18,742 nt of DNA, from contig VAYJ01000002.1 of assembly GCA_005888465.1 (NCBI GenBank), forward strand, positions 1 through 18,742. The letters run 5' to 3'. Position 1 is the stretch's first letter; the number at the start of each line of letters is the position of its first letter. Position numbers and translations under genes: made by a program. This DNA comes from Actinomycetota bacterium (GTDB taxonomy: Bacteria; Actinomycetota; UBA4738). The notes beneath the pieces are model-generated. The model was not told the DNA's origin and ran no database searches. It worked only from the letters and a program-made list of their open reading frames with translations. Shown one piece after another: positions 15,061-18,742 of this stretch.

Positions 15061-16813
15061 GCCAAGGCCAACTGGGGACGATTCAGCCGCTGGGCGCCAT
15101 GAGCTGGCGAAGGAGCGCATTCGGAACGCCGACCGGATCAACTTGCTGCGCCTCTGGGGTGTCTCGGTGTTCTTCCTGCTGTTTCTCGTCCTAGGAGGGT
15201 TCCTGCGACTGCCCGCCTGGAGAGGTAATCTCGGCCTGTTCGCGATCTACTGGTCGCTCACCGTCGCGGTGTTCTGGGCGAGTCGCCGCTTCGGACCGGT
15301 CGCGCCGTTCACGACGCTCACGATTGGGCTGCTTGACGTGCCGATGGCCTTTTTCCTGCAATGGGCAACCTTGGCGACCAGCCCGAGCGCCAGCGGCGTG
15401 GCCGGGTTCACCGTCGGCGTCTACGTGCTGCTCGTGATCCTGTCGGCGCTCTCTTTGCAGAAACGGTACATCTTGTTCACGGCCACCATCGGTGCCGCAT
15501 TCGAGATCCTGCTCCAGCATTTCGCGGGTGTCAGCGCTGGCGCAATGATGTCGACCGTAATCCTGCTCGGGCTGACTGCCTCGGCCTGCTCGTATTCCTG
15601 CCGCCGTCTGGTCGAGTTGGTCGAGCGAGTGGAAAGTGCCGAGCGGCAGCGTGCCGAGCTGGGGCTGCGCCAGAGCGAAGACCACTTCCGGGCGCTCATC
15701 GAGAACGCCTCAGACATCTTCACAGTCATCATCCCTGATGGGACCATTCGCTATCAGAGTGCATCAATTGAGTGGGTCCTGGAGTACGGCCGCGAGGGGT
15801 TCGTCGGCCGGCAGGTCTTCGAGCTCATCCATCCCGACGACCTCGCCGCAGCGCGGGTTGCCATGGAGGCCGTGTTCACCGGCCGGGCGACGACCCGCTC
15901 GGTCGAGCTTCGCTTTCGCCACCGGAACGGATCCTGGAAGCCATTTGAGGTCGTCGCCAAGGCGTCTCTCGACAAGACTGGCCAGTCGATTGCCATCCTC
16001 ACCTCGCGCGACCTGAGTGAGCGCCGCAGGGTGGAGGAGCAGCTCCGACAGTCGCAGCGCATGGAAGCGGTGGGGCAACTCGCGGGCGGCATCGCGCACG
16101 ACTTCAACAACATGCTGACCGTTATCTTGGGCCGGAGCGATCTCCTGCTCACAGAACTCGGGGCCACGCAGGAACGGCAGCGGCGCGCTGTAGAGCTGAT
16201 CCGAGCGACGGCCGCCCGCGCGGCGTCCCTCACGCACCAGATACTAGCTTTTAGCCGAAAGCAGGTGCTCCAACCCAAGGTCCTCGACCTGAACGATCAG
16301 GTGGCCGGCTTGGAGGAGATGCTGCGTCGGCTCATCGGGGAGCACATCACGCTGTCGACAGAGCTCCACCCTGACAGTGGCAGCATCTGGGCCGACCCCG
16401 GCCAGATTGAACAGGTCATCATGAACCTCGTGGTCAATGCGCGGGACGCCATGGCGTCCGGAGGCTCGCTGACGATCGCGACCGACAAGGCCGAGCTCGG
16501 CGAGGAGGTCACGGACCAACAAGGGGACCTCGCCCCGGGGGCCTATGCGGCGCTCGTGGTACGGGACACCGGCGTGGGAATGGATGCAGCCACCCTGGCC
16601 CGTGCCTTCGAGCCCTTCTTCACGACAAAACCCATGGGGAAAGGGACAGGCCTTGGCTTGTCCATGGTCTACGGCATTGTTAGGCAAAGCAGCGGGCACA
16701 TCGAGGCGACGAGCACCCCCGGCCAGGGCACGCAATTCACGATATACCTCCCCCGAGTAAATGATCGGTCCGAAGCGGAAGCGGTTCCGGAAAGAGCAAC
16801 GGCACGGGGGTAG
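15050..16813 (+). CDS. Membrane PAS sensor histidine kinase
   Basis: A 587-residue kinase. About six hydrophobic helices fill residues 33-183 (for example GVSVFFLLFLVLGGFL and FTVGVYVLLVILSAL), with no large periplasmic sensor loop. A short coiled linker leads to one PAS domain (about 208-326; HFRALIENASDIFTVIIPDG and VFELIHPDD). HisKA has phospho-histidine H350 in GGIAHDFNNMLTVILG. The HATPase follows with IMNLVVNARDAM, VVRDTGVGMD and GKGTGLGLSMVYGI. There is no C-terminal receiver, consistent with use of the separate receiver gene just upstream, whose end overlaps this start. An AGGAT about six bases before ATG 15050 can serve as ribosome binding site. The signal is unknown; the TM region may respond to membrane state or a hydrophobic ligand. 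Confidence 0.94.
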   Translation: MTAEPRPTGDDSAAGRHELAKERIRNADRINLLRLWGVSVFFLLFLVLGGFLRLPAWRGNLGLFAIYWSLTVAVFWASRRFGPVAPFTTLTIGLLDVPMAFFLQWATLATSPSASGVAGFTVGVYVLLVILSALSLQKRYILFTATIGAAFEILLQHFAGVSAGAMMSTVILLGLTASACSYSCRRLVELVERVESAERQRAELGLRQSEDHFRALIENASDIFTVIIPDGTIRYQSASIEWVLEYGREGFVGRQVFELIHPDDLAAARVAMEAVFTGRATTRSVELRFRHRNGSWKPFEVVAKASLDKTGQSIAILTSRDLSERRRVEEQLRQSQRMEAVGQLAGGIAHDFNNMLTVILGRSDLLLTELGATQERQRRAVELIRATAARAASLTHQILAFSRKQVLQPKVLDLNDQVAGLEEMLRRLIGEHITLSTELHPDSGSIWADPGQIEQVIMNLVVNARDAMASGGSLTIATDKAELGEEVTDQQGDLAPGAYAALVVRDTGVGMDAATLARAFEPFFTTKPMGKGTGLGLSMVYGIVRQSSGHIEATSTPGQGTQFTIYLPRVNDRSEAEAVPERATARG

Positions 16814-16897
16814 CGTGTCCTGTTGGGGCTACCAAGGTACTACTCCTGACACCGCTTAGCTCCGCCAGATCGGCGGGAAATCCAGTCCGATGCCCAT

Positions 16898-16927
16898 ATT
16901 CCCAGGTCATTCCCACATTCATTCCCA
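16898..16927. repeat. Three ATTCCCA repeats spaced 11-12 bp
   Basis: ATTCCCA occurs at 16898-16904, 16909-16915 and 16921-16927, roughly one copy per DNA helical turn (TGGGAAT on the other strand). Such phasing is typical of cooperative protein binding sites, but the position between convergent genes is unusual for regulation. Chance or a decayed mobile-element end is possible. Confidence 0.5.
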
Positions 16928-16937
16928 GCGAATTCTC

Positions 16938-16960
16938 AAAAGCCGACCCCTACCGTCGGC
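16938..16960 (-). terminator. Possible intrinsic terminator for the minus-strand small-gene cluster
   Basis: On the minus strand the sequence reads GCCGAC, a 7-nt loop, GTCGGC and then TTTT. The 6-bp GC stem with only four Ts is a modest terminator. It points in the right direction to end transcripts from the 17347-18213 gene group, about 390 nt after its last stop codon. Confidence 0.4.
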
Positions 16961-17093
16961 GCGTGCGGGGACCGAACTAGCTTAGTTAGCTAAGACCCTC
17001 CCGAGCACCCTCCTGCCAACCAGAGGGACATTGGCCTCGACTTCCCCCACCAAGACTGGACCACGGGGACAGTGAGGGATCTCGATATTCTAG

Positions 17094-17130
17094 GTGCCGG
17101 TAAGGGAATCAAACGCGACTCTCAATCCCC
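17094..17130 (-). repeat. Dispersed hairpin element, copy B (single arm)
   Basis: Read on the minus strand, 17094-17120 is identical over 27 nt to 1694-1720, and 17121-17130 continues the match with three mismatches. Beyond the core, copy B carries about nine extra bases and then resumes with cgagatcc, as in copy A. The second inverted arm of copy A is absent. Like copy A, it lies downstream of a gene in the same sense and between convergent genes. Confidence 0.8.
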
Positions 17131-17346
17131 GTCGGATCATGCCTGCGTACGAGGCGGGCGGGCTGTTTGGTAGGTGAACCTGTGAACCAGGAATGCACCT
17201 TGTGCACTCGCCAGCAATATTCCGTGGCTGCTGGCTGATCAGAGCCGAAGTTCCAAGGCCGGGTGATTCAACTGACTTGGTCTTTAAGCCTGGTCGTAAC
17301 CCCACGCTCGTGGACAGGCTGAGGTGTCCCGCAACCTCACAGCAAT

Positions 17347-17670
17347 TTACAGCCAAGCCGAGAGCTGGACCACTCCATTCCCGTGGCCCTCGCTATACCG
17401 CGCGGAGGCAGGGAATCCGGAACTCGCTTGGGCCACGGTCGCTGCTGGAGTGATGTAGAAGTTAAGCATCGAGGCGGCGGACTGATAGGGGGAGGCCCTG
17501 CGGCGCCTGCTGCGAAGGGCGGAGCGCTTGAGGGAGACCGCCACCGCCGCGGGGCTCCGAAGCTTGAACACGCTGGGCTCGAGGTCCAGCGCGTTGCTCG
17601 ACTGGGTCACGTCCTGCGACCATTTCTTCCGCTGCTTCCTACCGGCCGTCCAGTCAGGGTGCCTCCGCAC
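17347..17670 (-). CDS. DUF3175-like small protein with divergent C terminus
   Basis: The frame encodes KKWSQDVTQSSNALDLEPSV, then VFKLRSPAAVAVSLKRSA, then RRASPYQSAASMLNFYI. From memory this matches the DUF3175 pattern (W-S-x-x-V-T-x-x-S-x-ALDLE-x-x-VF, SLKRSA, SPYxSAMSMLNFYI). The family has no known function. The start is uncertain. I use the GTG at 17670, preceded by AGAGG about six bases upstream, giving 107 residues; the ATG at 17739 would add a Ser/Arg/His-rich lead that looks non-coding. After MLNFYI, family members usually continue with a conserved basic helix (NRAG-x-NL...). Here the sequence changes to unrelated residues (TPAATVAQASSGF), so the gene may be frameshifted or truncated near 17455. 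It overlaps the end of the 42-aa ORF. Confidence 0.65.
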   Translation of the reverse strand: MRRHPDWTAGRKQRKKWSQDVTQSSNALDLEPSVFKLRSPAAVAVSLKRSALRSRRRRASPYQSAASMLNFYITPAATVAQASSGFPASARYSEGHGNGVVQLSAWL

Positions 17671-17782
17671 CGACGACCTCTGGGGTCTGCTGGCCCTGCA
17701 CCGTCGGTGGGTATGGCGCGAGGCTCTGGATGGCGCCATGCGGCGCCCGGAAGAGGATCTCCTCGAGCGCCTTGTCGGTCAC
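17654..17782 (-). CDS. Possible 42-aa ORF, GTG start, coupled to the 29-aa ORF
   Basis: The frame begins with a GTG that overlaps the previous stop as GTGA and encodes TDKALEEILFRAPHGAIQSL followed by a Pro/Gln-rich tail ending in GAEAP. I do not recognise it. The first half looks helical and protein-like, the tail less so. The 4-base overlap suggests translational coupling, but the alternative is that this and the 29-aa ORF are one gene split by a frameshift around 17780. It also overlaps the DUF3175-like frame by 17 bases. Confidence 0.4.
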   Translation of the reverse strand: MTDKALEEILFRAPHGAIQSLAPYPPTVQGQQTPEVVGAEAP

Positions 17783-17868
17783 CGGCCCGCCTGAATCCGG
17801 TAGGCGTCGAGCATGTCGCGCACGCTCGCGCGGATGATCCGGTGCAGCTTCTTGGCCTCCTCGGGCAT
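17779..17868 (-). CDS. Small 29-aa charged helical ORF
   Basis: The ATG at 17868 has AGGGA just upstream and lies 21 bases after the stop of the basic-tail gene. It encodes a 29-residue peptide beginning MPEEAKKLHRIIRASVRDML and ending QAGR, with the regular charge pattern of an amphipathic helix. I know no family for it. It ends in a TGA that shares bases with the GTG of the next small ORF. It could be a true small protein or the first part of a frameshifted 70-residue gene. Confidence 0.5.
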   Translation of the reverse strand: MPEEAKKLHRIIRASVRDMLDAYRIQAGR

Positions 17869-17889
17869 CGTTCCCTATTCCGGGTGCTT

Positions 17890-18213
17890 TTAGGCCTCGG
17901 CCGTGGGCCTACCGGCGAGCCGCTCGACCAGTAAGGCCAGTGCGACACCAGTCTTACGCAACTCCCGAAGCCACCGTTCGCGCATCTCATGAGGGATCAT
18001 CTCGGACGGGGTCGTATCGATGCTGGAGGTGATCGAAATACACTGTTCGGAGATGTTGTGCCAGAGCCTCTGGATCTGCCCATTGGTGTCTGCGAGCTTG
18101 CGAGGCACCGCCCGGTCACCTCCAGTTACCCTCGTCAGCCTGGGCTTCTTCTTGGCGGACCTTTTCTTCACCGTCGGCTTCTTCGGCGGCCGCCGAGATT
18201 TCTTTCGAGCCAT
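17890..18213 (-). CDS. Small protein with Lys/Arg-rich N-terminal tail
   Basis: A 107-residue protein with two distinct parts. Residues 1-28 contain 15 Lys/Arg plus Pro/Ala/Ser (MARKKSRRPPKKPTVKKRSA and onward), like the tails of histone H1-like or other nucleic-acid-binding bacterial proteins. Residues 35-107 look like a compact helical domain (QIQRLWHNISEQ and MRERWLRELRKTGVALALLV). The start at 18213 is strongly supported by AAGGAGGAGGA (18216-18226), the best ribosome binding site in the window; the open frame further upstream is ignored. DNA or RNA binding is a reasonable guess from the tail only. It heads a tight minus-strand group ending in the DUF3175-like gene. No homologous family is recognised. 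Confidence 0.8.
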   Translation of the reverse strand: MARKKSRRPPKKPTVKKRSAKKKPRLTRVTGGDRAVPRKLADTNGQIQRLWHNISEQCISITSSIDTTPSEMIPHEMRERWLRELRKTGVALALLVERLAGRPTAEA

Positions 18214-18215
18214 CG

Positions 18216-18226
18216 TCCTCCTCCTT
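18216..18226 (-). promoter_or_regulatory. Strong ribosome binding site of the basic-tail gene
   Basis: The minus strand reads AAGGAGGAGGA immediately before ACG... wait-free spacing: two bases (CG) separate it from the ATG at 18213, with the AGGAGG core 5 to 8 bases away. It fixes this start and indicates efficient translation. Confidence 0.8.
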
Positions 18227-18289
18227 CTTCGGCCTACTCCAGGAGCCGCGCCAGCAGCGCCGCGGAGAGGCGGGCGCGCCGGGGGCCGC

Positions 18290-18427
18290 TCATATGGGGT
18301 GTTCGGTACGCCCAGAGTGTACTTCGTGGACCGTCGGGGCAACCTGGTCGGCCGGCTTGTTGGTGCGCGCGATTGGGAGTCACCGGCCGCCAGAAAGTTC
18401 GGCGAGCAGCTGCTGGAAATGAAGTAG
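18290..18427 (+). pseudogene. C-terminal remnant of a TlpA/thioredoxin-like gene
   Basis: The last 45 codons before TAG 18425-18427 read SYGVFGTPRVYFVDRRGNLV, then GRLVGARDWESPAARKF and GEQLLEMK. This is the typical end of a TlpA/ResA-type thioredoxin fold: a YGV-G-P segment with the cis-proline, the FVDRRGNLVGR strand pair, and G-x-x-DW-x-S-P-A-A before the last helix. The part that should precede it, including the CxxC active site, is absent. Upstream in frame is Ala/Arg/Gly-rich sequence antisense to the basic-tail gene region. It is therefore a truncated remnant, likely left by a deletion or rearrangement with a junction near 18285. A membrane-proximal redox role would apply only to an intact homologue. 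Confidence 0.65.
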
Positions 18428-18742
18428 TCCTTCCCCCGTCGGCTCCGGTCTGAGTCTACGGTACGCGGCGGTATGCCCACCGATTCTTTCTTAGGCTCCC
18501 ATCAATCCACGCGGGGCGTCCCTCAGAGTCCCGCCGCACGCCGCCAGCGCTACGCCGCGGATCTCGAAGGTGAGCCTCTGTACCAACGATGGGTGGTGGC
18601 CCCAAGGGGACGCGCCCGTCGTTGGAAGACAAGCCACTGGGACGAAGACGTGACGCGAGAAGGGGTCGACTGCCCGGCAGCCGGGGGCTGACAGCTTATG
18701 TCTTTATGACTCAACTTTTTGGCTTCGCGCGAGCTCTTTGTC
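18428..18742. other. Right-end stretch without a convincing gene
   Basis: A 72-codon plus-strand frame (18473-18691, beginning MPTDSFLGSHQSTRG) exists but lacks a clear ribosome binding site and is not a family I recognise. The last 60 bases become AT-richer (gctt atgtctttatgact). I see no RNA gene or terminator. Confidence 0.5.

Larger units (their letters stand above)
16814..17346. other. Convergent intergenic region after the PAS kinase
   Basis: These 533 bases separate the plus-strand kinase from the minus-strand small-gene cluster. No credible coding region is seen. The region contains three ATTCCCA repeats, a small minus-strand hairpin with four Ts, and copy B of the dispersed hairpin element. 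The only apparent frames here (16737-16922 and 17090-17356 on the minus strand) run over these repeats and have no family features. Confidence 0.65.

Noticed and set aside
16862..16876. ccgcc-agatc-ggcgg hairpin as terminator of the PAS kinase
   Set aside because: The stem is only 5 bp and no T-run follows on the plus strand.
18473..18691. 72-aa plus-strand frame near the right end
   Set aside because: No clear ribosome binding site, no known family and uneven composition; kept only as a note in the gap entry.
1..18742. CRISPR array, rRNA, complete insertion sequence or phage genes
   Set aside because: No regularly spaced direct repeats, no rRNA-like tract, and no transposase, integrase or phage structural motifs were seen in any frame.

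Overview
The window is GC-rich, densely coded bacterial DNA. It contains a bacterial leuS, many hybrid histidine kinases, a B12-type radical SAM protein and a DUF3175-like small protein. This suggests a soil or subsurface bacterium with a Gram-negative envelope, such as Methylomirabilota/Rokubacteria or a deltaproteobacterial relative. That placement is an inference from gene content and style; no taxonomic marker was compared.

Layout. (1) 1-1560, + strand: the C-terminal 519 codons of leucyl-tRNA synthetase. (2) 1561-2000: a convergent intergenic region with a perfect 16-bp palindrome and a long hairpin element. (3) 13918 down to 2001, - strand: one apparent eight-gene operon. In order it encodes a B12-binding radical SAM protein, a SAM methyltransferase, a small outer-membrane beta-barrel candidate, a membrane GT2 glycosyltransferase, a secreted parallel beta-helix protein, a multi-TM double-PAS protein with no kinase domain, a CHASE hybrid kinase with two receivers and an HPt, and a soluble REC-HisKA-HATPase-REC protein. 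Three junctions are 4-bp ATGA overlaps, one is a 1-bp TGATG overlap, and the other three gaps are 8, 29 and 41 bp. (4) 13919-14637: a long divergent intergenic region with a tandem repeat and a strong hairpin. (5) 14638-16813, + strand: a single-domain response regulator overlapping a membrane PAS histidine kinase. (6) 16814-17346: a second convergent intergenic region with an inverted copy of the hairpin element. (7) 18213 down to 17347, - strand: a compact group of very small genes (a Lys/Arg-tailed protein, a 29-aa ORF, a 42-aa ORF and a DUF3175-like protein). Upstream of it, facing away, is a fragment of a TlpA/thioredoxin-like gene. (8) 18428-18742: nothing convincing.

How the genes may work together. 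The operon joins an envelope glycan module (GT2 synthase, periplasmic beta-helix, outer-membrane barrel, methyltransferase, radical SAM) to a multi-step phosphorelay module. The layout recalls the Alg8/AlgG/AlgE logic of alginate export or the yaiO-yaiP pairing, but the membership differs and no PilZ, DNA-binding or GGDEF output is encoded in the window. My working hypothesis is a signal-controlled export system for a modified surface glycan or glycolipid. The domain calls are well supported by visible motifs; the shared pathway is inferred from operon structure only.
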